Origin: Actinomycetes bacterium
GTDB lineage: Bacteria > Actinomycetota > Acidimicrobiia > Acidimicrobiales > Microtrichaceae
NCBI GenBank assembly: GCA_023437745.1
Contig: JAEZFI010000159.1
Span: 1-25,101 of the forward strand
Direction of reading: 5' to 3'
DNA: 25,101 bases
In this document: one piece after another, positions 7,048 through 13,952 of the stretch
How the letters are laid out: each line of letters begins with the position of its first letter
Numbering within the stretch: the stretch's first letter is position 1
The notes under the pieces: generated by a model
Database searches by the model: none
Told to the model about the DNA's origin: nothing
The model's input: the letters and a program-made list of their open reading frames with translations, nothing else
Translations under genes and position numbers: made by a program

Positions 7048-7108
7048 GTTCCGCGGGTTCAGAACGGCCACTTTCGGCGCGCGAATGGCGCTTCTGGTCC
7101 CGCGGAAC
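7048..7108. repeat. REP-like palindromic element, copy A (between menD and menF)
   Basis: A 61-bp imperfect dyad centred on 7078. The outer arms GTTCCGCGGG (7048-7057) and CCCGCGGAAC (7099-7108) are perfect, followed inward by CAGAA/TTCTG and GCCA/TGGC pairs. It fills the gap between the convergent stops of menD and menF. The same sequence family recurs at 14913-14971 in the same kind of place, and a half copy lies at 7019-7040. It may act as a bidirectional terminator, but no T-run follows. Confidence 0.65.
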
Positions 7109-7113
7109 CTGGG

Positions 7114-8313
7114 TCAGAGGCGGACGACCGAGCCGAGGGTCGCTGCGAACTTCGCACGCGTCTCCTCCAGCTCGGCGAGCGGGTCCGAGTCGGCGACGAC
7201 GCCCACCCCCGCCCAGAGGTCTGCGTCGGTGCCGTGGACCGACACGGAGCGGATGCCCACGGCGAAGGCGCCGTTGCCGTACGCGTCGACCCATCCGACG
7301 GGGCCGGCGTAGGTGCCTCGGGCTGCCGGCTCCAGCTCGTCGATCAGGGCGAGCGCCCGGTCTCGTGGCCAGCCGCCCACGGCCGGCGTCGGATGGACGG
7401 CGGCGACCAGTTCGAGCACCGAGGGGGCGGGGAGCGACAGGCGGCCCTCGACCATCGTCGCGAGGTGCTGGACGGGACCCGCCTCCACGACGTGGGGCTC
7501 GGGCTCGGAGTCCAGGTACGAGCACCAGCCGATGAGCGCGTCGAGGAGCGCGTCGATGGTGATCTGGTGCTCGACGCGGTTCTTCGCGGATGCCAGCAGC
7601 TCGGTCGCGGCTCGCTGGTCCACTGCGGGATCGCCGCTGCGGGGGATCGTCCCCGCCATCGGCTGGGCGCGGACGACGTGGTCCATCCTCGACACCAGGA
7701 GCTCGGGCGACGCCCCCACCACGCCGTCCACGAGGGAGCGCAACGCGTGGGGATGCGCCCGCTCGAGCAGGTCGGCGATGGAGCGCACGTCGAAGGGCAC
7801 GTCGGCGTGGACCCGGAGGTGGCGGGCGAGCACGACCTTCGTCAGGTCGCCGGCGACGATGCGGGAGGTGGCCTTGGCGACCGTCTCGCACCAGGCCTCG
7901 GCCGTCTGCTCGTCGACCACCTCGATGCGCTGCGGTTGCGGGTCGACGGCGAGGGGCGTGGCCTCCGGATCGATGCGCGGCCCGTCGCCGATCCGGGTGA
8001 CCCAGCGGTCCCCCTCGGGCGTCCAGCCGATGGTCAGGGCGGGGACGACGAACGCCGCCGCCGTGTCGGGGCGGAAGGGCAGCGCGGCGAACGCGAGCGG
8101 GCCTCGTGCCGGGCCGGTCAGGTCGCCACGGACCTCGATCCCCTCCAGCGCCTGGGCCACGAGGTGGACGTGCTCGGGCCATGGCGCGGGCAGCGTCACC
8201 CGGAGCGCCTCGCCCCATCCCCACAGCGATCGGCGGGTGGACAGGAACCGGGTCGTGGAGGTCGCCGGGTCCAGCCCGGCCATCGTGTCGAGGGGTTCGC
8301 AGGTCGCTCGCAT
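7114..8313 (-). CDS. menF: Isochorismate synthase
   Basis: Converts chorismate to isochorismate at the head of the menaquinone pathway (isochorismate can also feed siderophore synthesis). The 399-residue product carries the chorismate-binding domain. Marks include LTKVVLARHLRVHA with the catalytic lysine, MAGTIPRSGD, VAAVHPTPAVGGWPRDRAL, and the closing block RGTYAGPVGWVDAYGNGAFAVGIRS followed by AGVGVVADSDPLAELEET. The start is taken as ATG 8313, eight bases after the ubiE stop; ATG 8283 is an alternative that would shorten it by ten residues. It follows ubiE on the same strand, so the two are likely one operon. With menD converging from the other side, the menaquinone role is preferred over an EntC-type siderophore role. 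Confidence 0.92.
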   Translation of the reverse strand: MRATCEPLDTMAGLDPATSTTRFLSTRRSLWGWGEALRVTLPAPWPEHVHLVAQALEGIEVRGDLTGPARGPLAFAALPFRPDTAAAFVVPALTIGWTPEGDRWVTRIGDGPRIDPEATPLAVDPQPQRIEVVDEQTAEAWCETVAKATSRIVAGDLTKVVLARHLRVHADVPFDVRSIADLLERAHPHALRSLVDGVVGASPELLVSRMDHVVRAQPMAGTIPRSGDPAVDQRAATELLASAKNRVEHQITIDALLDALIGWCSYLDSEPEPHVVEAGPVQHLATMVEGRLSLPAPSVLELVAAVHPTPAVGGWPRDRALALIDELEPAARGTYAGPVGWVDAYGNGAFAVGIRSVSVHGTDADLWAGVGVVADSDPLAELEETRAKFAATLGSVVRL

Positions 8314-8321
8314 CGCAGCGG

Positions 8322-9032
8322 TCAGGTGGCCGACCGGTCGCGGGTTCCGCTGATGAGCTGTGAGATGCCGACGGTGAGCAGACGGCGGCTGGCGTCGGTG
8401 AAGCCCGCCCGGCGGAGCATGCCGAGCAGCTCCTCGGGCTCGGGAAGGTAGGCGACGGACCTGGGCAGGTAGCGGTAGGCGCTGGCGTCGGACAGCAGCC
8501 CCCCGACGAGCGGGACGACCTTGCCGAAGTACACGGAGTGCCCGGCCCGGAGGACGGGGTTCGGCGGCTCGGCCACCTCGAGGAGCGAGATGCGGCCGCC
8601 CGGGCGGACGACCCGCGCGAGCTCGGCGAAGAACGGCGGCAGCGACTCGAAGTTCCGGAGGGCGAACCCGCAGGTCACACCGTCCACGGACCCGTCGGGG
8701 AGGGGGAGGCGCAGTGCGTCGGCGTGCACCTTGAAGAACGGCCGGCCCGCGGCGGCGAGCATCCCGTACGAGAGGTCGATGCCGATCGGGCGGAACCCGC
8801 GACCGATCAGCTCGCCGCAGAGATCACCGGTGCCGCAGGCCAGGTCGGCGACGACGGAGCCGGGCACGAGACCGAGCACGTCGACCGCCCGGCGGCGCCA
8901 CCCGACGTCCATGCGGAACGTCATGACCCGGTTCACGAGGTCGTAGCGCGGGGCGATCGTGTCGAACATCTGCCGGACGGCGGCGACCTTCTCGTCGCCG
9001 GAGGGGAGGTGGTCGGGATCGATCCTGCTCAC
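8322..9032 (-). CDS. ubiE: Demethylmenaquinone methyltransferase (UbiE/MenG)
   Basis: SAM-dependent C-methyltransferase that performs the last step of menaquinone synthesis. The 236-residue product contains FDTIAPRYDLVNRVMTFRMDVGWRRRAVD, the SAM loop VADLACGTGDL (about residues 61-71), and the family blocks GVTCGFALRNF and RPGGRISLLEVAEPPNP followed by YFGKVVPLVGGLLSDASAYRYLPRSVAYLPEP. All are diagnostic of UbiE/MenG. The GTG at 9032 lies exactly six bases after TAGGCT on the minus strand, so the ubiE-menF transcript probably has no leader. In an organism using menaquinone only, menG is the functionally apt name. Confidence 0.93.
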   Translation of the reverse strand: MSRIDPDHLPSGDEKVAAVRQMFDTIAPRYDLVNRVMTFRMDVGWRRRAVDVLGLVPGSVVADLACGTGDLCGELIGRGFRPIGIDLSYGMLAAAGRPFFKVHADALRLPLPDGSVDGVTCGFALRNFESLPPFFAELARVVRPGGRISLLEVAEPPNPVLRAGHSVYFGKVVPLVGGLLSDASAYRYLPRSVAYLPEPEELLGMLRRAGFTDASRRLLTVGISQLISGTRDRSAT

Positions 9033-9038
9033 GCCGGC

Positions 9039-9044
9039 AGCCTA
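9039..9044 (-). promoter_or_regulatory. -10 element of the ubiE-menF operon
   Basis: TAGGCT on the minus strand (9044-9039), then six bases (GCCGGC), then the ubiE GTG. The spacing is the same as at menD and hisD, supporting leaderless initiation. Confidence 0.55.
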
Positions 9045-9050
9045 CGGCGA

Positions 9051-9090
9051 CCGGCCCGGCGCCCCTCAGCCCGGCCCGGCGCCCCTCAGC
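9051..9090. repeat. Perfect tandem duplication of a 20-bp unit
   Basis: CCGGCCCGGCGCCCCTCAGC occurs at 9051-9070 and again at 9071-9090 without a mismatch, in the gap between ubiE and the acyl-CoA dehydrogenase gene. It directly abuts the long hairpin that follows. A recent slippage duplication is the simplest reading. Confidence 0.85.
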
Positions 9091-9095
9091 CCGTT

Positions 9096-9138
9096 CCGGG
9101 TCGACTGAACCGCGCCCGGCGCGGTTGGATCGACCCGG
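9096..9138. repeat. Long inverted repeat upstream of the acyl-CoA dehydrogenase gene
   Basis: CCGGGTCGA (9096-9104) pairs with TCGACCCGG (9130-9138), and inside it AACCGCG (9108-9114) pairs with CGCGGTT (9120-9126). Both share one centre at 9117, with a three-base mismatched step and a five-base loop. No T-run follows on either strand, so it is not a classical terminator. It could be a palindromic repeat element or a protein site. Confidence 0.75.
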
Positions 9139-9189
9139 TACGGGGGGACGCGGCTCCCTCGGCGACGAGCGGCTGACAGAATCACCGCC

Positions 9190-10416
9190 ATGGCCATCGA
9201 CTTCTCCTTCCCGCCCGAGATCGACGACGTCCGCGACCGGGTCGCCGCGTTCATGGACGATGTCGTGCGGCCCGTCGAGGCGGACGCGGACCGGGAGCAG
9301 TGGGACCGGGACGCCTGGGTGAAGGCGATCATCGAGATGCGGGGCAAGGCGAAGGACGCCGGCCTGTGGCTGCCGCACATGCCCGAGGAGTGGGGTGGCA
9401 TGGGCCTGGGGCACGTGGCGATGGCCGCCGTGTCCGCCGAGGCGGGGAAGACCCGGATGGGTCCGTTCGCCCTGAACGCGCAGGCGCCCGACGAGGGCAA
9501 CATGCACACGCTGCTCCACTGGGGCACCGACCAGCAGAAGGCCGACTACCTCAAGCCGCTGTGCGACGGCTGGGCGCGGAGCTGCTTCGCGATGACCGAG
9601 CCCGAGGTGGCGGGCAGCGATCCCACGCTGATCCAGACCCGGGCCTACCCCGACGGCGACGAGTGGGTCATCAACGGGCACAAGTGGTTCATCTCAGGGG
9701 CCCGCGGTGCGAAGTTCGCGATCCTGATCGCCCGCACGGAGGACGACCCCGAGATCCCACAGGCGGCCAACTCGGCGTTCCTCGTGGACCTGCCGGCCGA
9801 GGGCTGGAGCAACGTGCGGGACGTCGAGACGATGTCGGGCGGTCACAACCACTGCGAGATCGTCATCGAGGACCTGCGGGTCCACAAGGACAAGATGCTG
9901 GGCGGGCGCGGGCAGGGGCACCTGCTCGGCCAGGCCCGCCTCGGCCCGGCCCGCCTCGCCCACTGCATGCGCTGGATCGGCCAGGCCGAGGTCGCGCTCG
10001 ACATGATGGTGGACCGGTCGCTCCACCGGTACGCGCACGGGTCGCTGCTGGCCGAGAAGCAGGGGATCCAGTGGATGATCGCCGACTCGGCGATGGAGCT
10101 GTACCAGGCGAAGCTGATGGTGCTCCACGCGGCGTTCAAGATCGACAACAAGATGGAGTTCACGTCCGAGGTGTCGATGGCCAAGCACTTCGTGGCCAAC
10201 ATGCTGAACCGCGTGATCGACCGGGCGATCCAGGTGCACGGCGCGCTCGGCTACTCGACCGACACCCCGCTGGCCGGCATGGCGACCCAGGCCCGCTGGG
10301 CGCGCTTCGCCGACGGGGCCGACGAGGTCCACCAGATGCGGATCGCCCAGCGCACCATCGCGGCGTACAAGGACCACGGCACGACGAAGTCGGCGACGGG
10401 CGGCCTGCCCCTGTAG
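9190..10416 (+). CDS. Acyl-CoA dehydrogenase
   Basis: A 408-residue FAD-dependent acyl-CoA dehydrogenase of the ACAD10/11-like kind, catalysing alpha,beta-desaturation of an acyl-CoA in the cytosol. It has the N-terminal helical domain with LWLPHMPEEWGGMGLGHVAMA, the FAD/substrate block CFAMTEPEVAGSDPT, the middle beta-domain (WVINGHKWFISGARGAKFAILIART), and the C-terminal helical block IQVHGALGYSTDTPLAGMATQARWARFADGADEVHQMRIAQ. ATG 9190 is preceded by CAGAAT (9177-9182) with a seven-base gap, so the mRNA may be leaderless. A TGACAGA heptamer (9174-9180) overlaps that box and is shared with the TetR-alkB and acyl-CoA synthetase upstream regions. It converges on that synthetase gene, consistent with fatty-acid degradation. 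Chain-length preference cannot be inferred. Confidence 0.92.
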   Translation: MAIDFSFPPEIDDVRDRVAAFMDDVVRPVEADADREQWDRDAWVKAIIEMRGKAKDAGLWLPHMPEEWGGMGLGHVAMAAVSAEAGKTRMGPFALNAQAPDEGNMHTLLHWGTDQQKADYLKPLCDGWARSCFAMTEPEVAGSDPTLIQTRAYPDGDEWVINGHKWFISGARGAKFAILIARTEDDPEIPQAANSAFLVDLPAEGWSNVRDVETMSGGHNHCEIVIEDLRVHKDKMLGGRGQGHLLGQARLGPARLAHCMRWIGQAEVALDMMVDRSLHRYAHGSLLAEKQGIQWMIADSAMELYQAKLMVLHAAFKIDNKMEFTSEVSMAKHFVANMLNRVIDRAIQVHGALGYSTDTPLAGMATQARWARFADGADEVHQMRIAQRTIAAYKDHGTTKSATGGLPL

Positions 10417-10424
10417 GCGGCGCC

Positions 10425-10440
10425 GACGCCGTGCGGCGTC
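10425..10440. terminator. Weak bidirectional hairpin between convergent lipid genes
   Basis: GACGCC (10425-10430) and GGCGTC (10435-10440) form a perfect six-base stem with a GTGC loop in the 22-bp gap between the two convergent stops. No T-run follows on either strand, so terminator activity is uncertain. Confidence 0.3.
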
Positions 10441-12088
10441 AGGACTCCGTGGTGGCCTGCTCCTTCGCCCACCGGTAGTCGGCCTTGCCCGACGGCGAGC
10501 GCTGGATCTCCTCACGACGGACGATCGCCTTGGGCAGCTTGTAGCGGGCGACGTGGCGCTCGGCTTCGGCGAGGAGCTCGTCGTCGGTGACGTCGAGTCC
10601 GTCGGCGAGCTGCACCACGGCCACGACCTCGTTGCCCCAGCGGTCGCTCGGCCGTCCGCACACGACGACGTCGCGGACCGCGGGGTGCCCGGCCAGTGCG
10701 GCCTCGACCTCCTCGGCGAAGATCTTCTCGCCGCCCGAGTTGATCGTCACCGAGTCGCGGCCGTACAGCTCGAGGAGCCCGTCGGCGGAGACACGGGCCC
10801 GGTCGCCGGGCACGGCGTAGCGGATGCCGTCGATGGTCGGGAACGTGCGGGCCGTCTTGTCGGGATCGCCCAGGTAGCCGAGGGGCACGCGCCCCGCCTG
10901 GCCGAGCCAGCCCATCTCGTCGTCGCCGGGCTCGAGCAGGCGGGTGAGGTCCTCGCTGAGGATGCACATGCCGGGGCCGGGCGTGAAGGTGCCCGTCGAG
11001 GTCTCCTGCCCGGCGGCGGTGAGCTGCGATCCCTGCTGGCCGGTCTCGGACGCGCCGATGCCGTCGAGGATCATGGTCGCCGGCATGAGGTCGATGAAGC
11101 GCTGCTTCACGCTGGCCGAGAGCGCCGCGCCGCCCGACACGACGACGAGCATCGAGCTGGTGTCGTAGTCGCCCCGCTCCAGCTCGTCGAGCAGCGGCTT
11201 GCCGAACGCGTCGCCGACCAGCAGCAGGATGTTGACGCCCTGGGTCTCGACGGTGCGCCACACGTCGGCGGGGTCGAGCCGGTCCACGACGTCCTGGAGC
11301 ACAAGGCTGTTGCCGCCCGTGAAGGCGTTGAAGGCCATCCAGTGCGCTGCGCCGTGCATGAACGGGGGAGTGGGCATGAGCTTCGCCCCACCCGTCGCGG
11401 CGTTCGCCTGGATGTCGGCGAGGTCGGTGAACTCGTCGGCCGTGCCCAGCTTCCGCCCGCCCAGCGCCGCCACGAAGATGTCCGCTTGCCGCCACAGCAC
11501 GCCCTTGGGCATGCCGGTCGTGCCGCCGGTGTAGAGGATGTAGAGGTCGTCGGGCGACCAGGCGGCGCGGAGGTCGTCGCTGAGCTCGGGCGACGCTGCG
11601 GCGAGCGCGTCCTCGTACCACTCGGCGCCGTCGAGCAGCGCGTGGCCGGAGTCGTCGGCCACCTGCAGGAGGACCTCGAGGCGAGGGAGACGCTCCCGGA
11701 TCTCCTCCAGCGTCGGCGCGAAGGACGAGTGGTAGACGATGCCGCGGGCGCCGGAGTCCAGCAGGAGGTACTCGAGCTCCTCGGCGACGTACCGGTAGTT
11801 CACGTTGAACGGCGCGACGCGGGCCTTGTAGGCGCCGACCATGCCCTCGATGTACTCGTTGCCGTTCAGGAGGTAGAGGGCGAGGTGGTCCTGGCCGGAC
11901 TCGTGGTTCGCCAGGTCGACGCGCTCCCGGTGGAGGCCGAGGCCCCGTTCGGCGAGCGCGTTGGCGAGCCGTCGGGTGCGGTCGCCGAACTCCCCGTAGG
12001 TCAGCGACCGGTCACGGAACTGGATGCACAGCCGCTCGGGCGCCAGCGCTTCGACGGCCTCGTTGATGGCAGCCAGGTTGAAGTCCAC
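10439..12088 (-). CDS. Fatty-acyl-CoA synthetase (FadD-type AMP-forming ligase)
   Basis: Activates a carboxylic acid with ATP and CoA through an acyl-adenylate. The 549-residue product has the adenylate P-loop LYILYTGGTTGMPKGVLW, the A5-type motif GIGASETG, GDRARVSADGLLELYGRDSVTINSGGEKIFAEEVE, and the catalytic lysine region RSPSGKADYRW near the C-terminus. The order and wording, especially NVNYRYVAEELEYLLLDSGA and PPFMHGAAHWMAF, resemble mycobacterial FadD19-type synthetases that act on long-chain or steroid side-chain acids; the substrate here is not established. The GTG at 12088 has a good ribosome binding site (GAGGGGG) just upstream, so unlike many neighbours this mRNA carries a leader. 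A large nested operator lies 86 bases upstream. Confidence 0.9.
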   Translation of the reverse strand: MDFNLAAINEAVEALAPERLCIQFRDRSLTYGEFGDRTRRLANALAERGLGLHRERVDLANHESGQDHLALYLLNGNEYIEGMVGAYKARVAPFNVNYRYVAEELEYLLLDSGARGIVYHSSFAPTLEEIRERLPRLEVLLQVADDSGHALLDGAEWYEDALAAASPELSDDLRAAWSPDDLYILYTGGTTGMPKGVLWRQADIFVAALGGRKLGTADEFTDLADIQANAATGGAKLMPTPPFMHGAAHWMAFNAFTGGNSLVLQDVVDRLDPADVWRTVETQGVNILLLVGDAFGKPLLDELERGDYDTSSMLVVVSGGAALSASVKQRFIDLMPATMILDGIGASETGQQGSQLTAAGQETSTGTFTPGPGMCILSEDLTRLLEPGDDEMGWLGQAGRVPLGYLGDPDKTARTFPTIDGIRYAVPGDRARVSADGLLELYGRDSVTINSGGEKIFAEEVEAALAGHPAVRDVVVCGRPSDRWGNEVVAVVQLADGLDVTDDELLAEAERHVARYKLPKAIVRREEIQRSPSGKADYRWAKEQATTES

Positions 12089-12115
12089 GTGTCCCCCTCG
12101 AAATGCGGATGCCGC

Positions 12116-12121
12116 AGCCTA
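12116..12121 (-). promoter_or_regulatory. -10 candidate of the acyl-CoA synthetase gene
   Basis: TAGGCT on the minus strand (12121-12116) would start RNA about 20 bases before the GTG at 12088, leaving room for the GAGGGGG ribosome binding site. No -35 is convincing. The nested operator lies about 50 bases further upstream. Confidence 0.45.
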
Positions 12122-12173
12122 GGAGCACGGTCGATGGGCCCCGGACGGACGCGTCCATGGTCGACGAGCCGGC

Positions 12174-12219
12174 TCTGTCACGGCCCGTGCGACAGATCTG
12201 TCGCACCCGGGGTGACAGA
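12174..12219. promoter_or_regulatory. Nested 46-bp palindromic operator upstream of the acyl-CoA synthetase gene
   Basis: The core GTGCGACAGATCTGTCGCAC (12187-12206) is a perfect 20-bp palindrome. Outer arms TCTGTCAC (12174-12181) and GTGACAGA (12212-12219) share its centre. Read another way, it is two abutting 23-bp dyads, each TCTGTC-N11-GACAGA (12174-12196 and 12197-12219). Such paired sites fit cooperative binding of two repressor dimers, as TetR-family proteins often do. The heptamer TCTGTCA is shared with the TetR-alkB operator region. Confidence 0.65.
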
Positions 12220-12254
12220 ACGCTGAGCGCTGCGGCCCACCCGGCGGGAGTCCC

Positions 12255-13856
12255 CTACGGCGCTGCCTGGCCCCCGCCACCACCGGCGCAGGTCGCGCCC
12301 TCGGGTGGGACCTCGAGGCTGACGAGGTAGCGGTGGATGATCGCGTCGACGCACTCGTCGCGGCCGTAGCTCGTGTGGCCCTCGCCCTCGTAGGTGAGGA
12401 GGTGGCCGTTCGACAGGGTCTCGGCGACGGCCTCGGCCCAGGTGTACGGCGTCGCGTTGTCGCCGGTGTTGCCCACCACGAGGATGGCGGCGGAGCCGTC
12501 GGCGGTGACGGGACCGGTGCTGTCCTTGGGTGCGACCGGCCATGTGGCGCACGGGAGCATCTCGTTGCCGATCGACGCGCCGATCTTCGCCGACCGCAGG
12601 CGGAGCCCGTCGACGAAGAGGCGCCATGCGTCCTGGCCGGCGGGGCGGACGCTGTCGAGGCACGTCACGGCGGCGTACGTGGCGAAGCCCAACGAGTCCC
12701 GGAACCTGCGGGCCATGCTGACGAGGCGGGCGCCGTCGCCGTCGGCGGCCTCGGCCAGGCCGTCGACGAACTCGTTCCAGCTCATCGGGTCGTAGGTGGC
12801 GAAGACAGCGGCGGCGTCGAAGACCGCGGGGGTGAGCGCCTGCTGCGGGTCGTCGCCGGGGATCGGCGCGGTCTCGATCTGCGCCCGGACCAGGGCGTAC
12901 GTGCGATCGGGATCGCTCAGGACGCAGGAGGCGTTGTCGTCGCACGCCGCCAGGAGCCGCTGGAGCGCTGCGTCGGTCGCGACCGTCTGCCCCTCGAGCA
13001 CCTTGGTGAGCGACAGGCTGGGGTCGATGACGCCGTCCAGCACCACGGCACGAGCGCGGGTCGGGAAGAAGTCGAGGTAGCGCTCGCCGAGGTACGTCCC
13101 GTAGCTGAAGCCGATGTAGTTGAGGCGCTCGTCCTTCAGCGCCATGCGCAGCGCCTCGAGGTCACGGGCGTTGTCGTCGGTGCCGAGGAACGGCAGCAGG
13201 CGGGCGTCCTCGGGGTCGGCGGTGCACTCGTCGAACGCAGAACCCGCAGCGTTCTGCAGGGCCGCCTGCTCGTCGGGGGTGTCGGGGTCGGGATCGAGGG
13301 TCAGGTAGCCGGGCAACCCGGTCGCGCACGTCAGCGACGTGGACAGGCCGACGCCCCGGGGGTCCCAGCTCACCAGGTCGAACGCGGCGAGTGCCTCACG
13401 GTCGAGCACGCCGGACAGCAGGAACTTGATGCCGCTCGCCCCCGGGCCGCCCGGGTTGGCGAACAGGGCGCCGGTCCGCTCGCCCGACGCCGCGTAGCGA
13501 GCCACGGCGAGGCTGATCTGCTGCCCGCGGGGCTGGGACCAGTCGAGCGGGACCTCGAGGAACGCGCACTGCGCCTCGGCGTCGCCCGAGCAGGGCTGCC
13601 AGTCGAGCTCGCTGGGACGCCAGTCGGCCGGGAACCCCGTCTCGGGGCCCGGCGGCTGGGGAGTGGGCAGCGTCGACGTGGGCCCCGGCATCGTCGTGGT
13701 GGTGACGCCGGGCGCGGTCGACGTGGTGGTCGTCGACGTCGTTGCGGCCTCGGCCATGTCGTTGTGGAGCTCGTTGCCGGCGCACGCCGAGAGCAGGGCG
13801 CAGGCGGTCGTCACGGCGACGGCGGCGGTGACGAGGGTGCGACGAGTGCTGATCAC
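12255..13856 (-). CDS. Secreted alpha/beta-hydrolase lipoprotein with TAP-like C-terminal domain
   Basis: A 533-residue exported hydrolase of the tripeptidyl-aminopeptidase/proteinase (SlpD/SlpE, CaeA-like) family. The signal peptide ends in the lipobox LLSAC, giving lipidated Cys25. A Thr/Pro-rich linker (about residues 38-72) holds the domain away from the membrane. The catalytic domain shows FANPGGPGASG (oxyanion region), SWDPRGVGLS, nucleophile Ser251 in IGFSYGTYLG, Asp466 in VVGNTGDNATPY and His494 in YEGEGHTSYGRDECV, the last part being the TAP-like domain. Family members cleave N-terminal peptides or esters. The frame is open further upstream, but GTG 13856 is chosen because it opens a proper signal peptide and follows TACCCT by eight bases. 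It ends in a Gly-rich tail. Confidence 0.85.
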   Translation of the reverse strand: MISTRRTLVTAAVAVTTACALLSACAGNELHNDMAEAATTSTTTTSTAPGVTTTTMPGPTSTLPTPQPPGPETGFPADWRPSELDWQPCSGDAEAQCAFLEVPLDWSQPRGQQISLAVARYAASGERTGALFANPGGPGASGIKFLLSGVLDREALAAFDLVSWDPRGVGLSTSLTCATGLPGYLTLDPDPDTPDEQAALQNAAGSAFDECTADPEDARLLPFLGTDDNARDLEALRMALKDERLNYIGFSYGTYLGERYLDFFPTRARAVVLDGVIDPSLSLTKVLEGQTVATDAALQRLLAACDDNASCVLSDPDRTYALVRAQIETAPIPGDDPQQALTPAVFDAAAVFATYDPMSWNEFVDGLAEAADGDGARLVSMARRFRDSLGFATYAAVTCLDSVRPAGQDAWRLFVDGLRLRSAKIGASIGNEMLPCATWPVAPKDSTGPVTADGSAAILVVGNTGDNATPYTWAEAVAETLSNGHLLTYEGEGHTSYGRDECVDAIIHRYLVSLEVPPEGATCAGGGGGQAAP

Positions 13857-13864
13857 GGTGGCAA

Positions 13865-13870
13865 AGGGTA
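13865..13870 (-). promoter_or_regulatory. -10 candidate of the TAP-like hydrolase gene
   Basis: TACCCT on the minus strand (13870-13865) followed by eight bases and the GTG start. This is consistent with a leaderless or nearly leaderless mRNA. Confidence 0.4.
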
Positions 13871-13901
13871 GGTCCGACCGGCGACCTCCCGGGCGCGCCC
13901 G

Positions 13902-13907
13902 TAGGCT
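13902..13907 (+). promoter_or_regulatory. -10 candidate of the luciferase-like oxidoreductase gene
   Basis: TAGGCT, 45 bases before the GTG at 13953. A strong AGAGGAGGG ribosome binding site lies directly before the start, so this gene has a conventional leader. Confidence 0.4.
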
Positions 13908-13952
13908 CGCCGCGCAGCCGCCGGGTGCCGCCCGGCGAGCAGAGGAGGGCTC

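Noticed and set aside
7048..7108. Classical rho-independent terminator between menD and menF.
   Set aside because: A large stem is present but no T-run follows on either strand, and the sequence recurs elsewhere, so it is reported as a repeat element.
5422..8451. A 1009-codon open frame on the forward strand across menD and menF.
   Set aside because: It is an antisense or off-frame shadow of the two men genes: Arg/Gly/Pro-rich, with no domain, and both underlying genes have complete family motifs.
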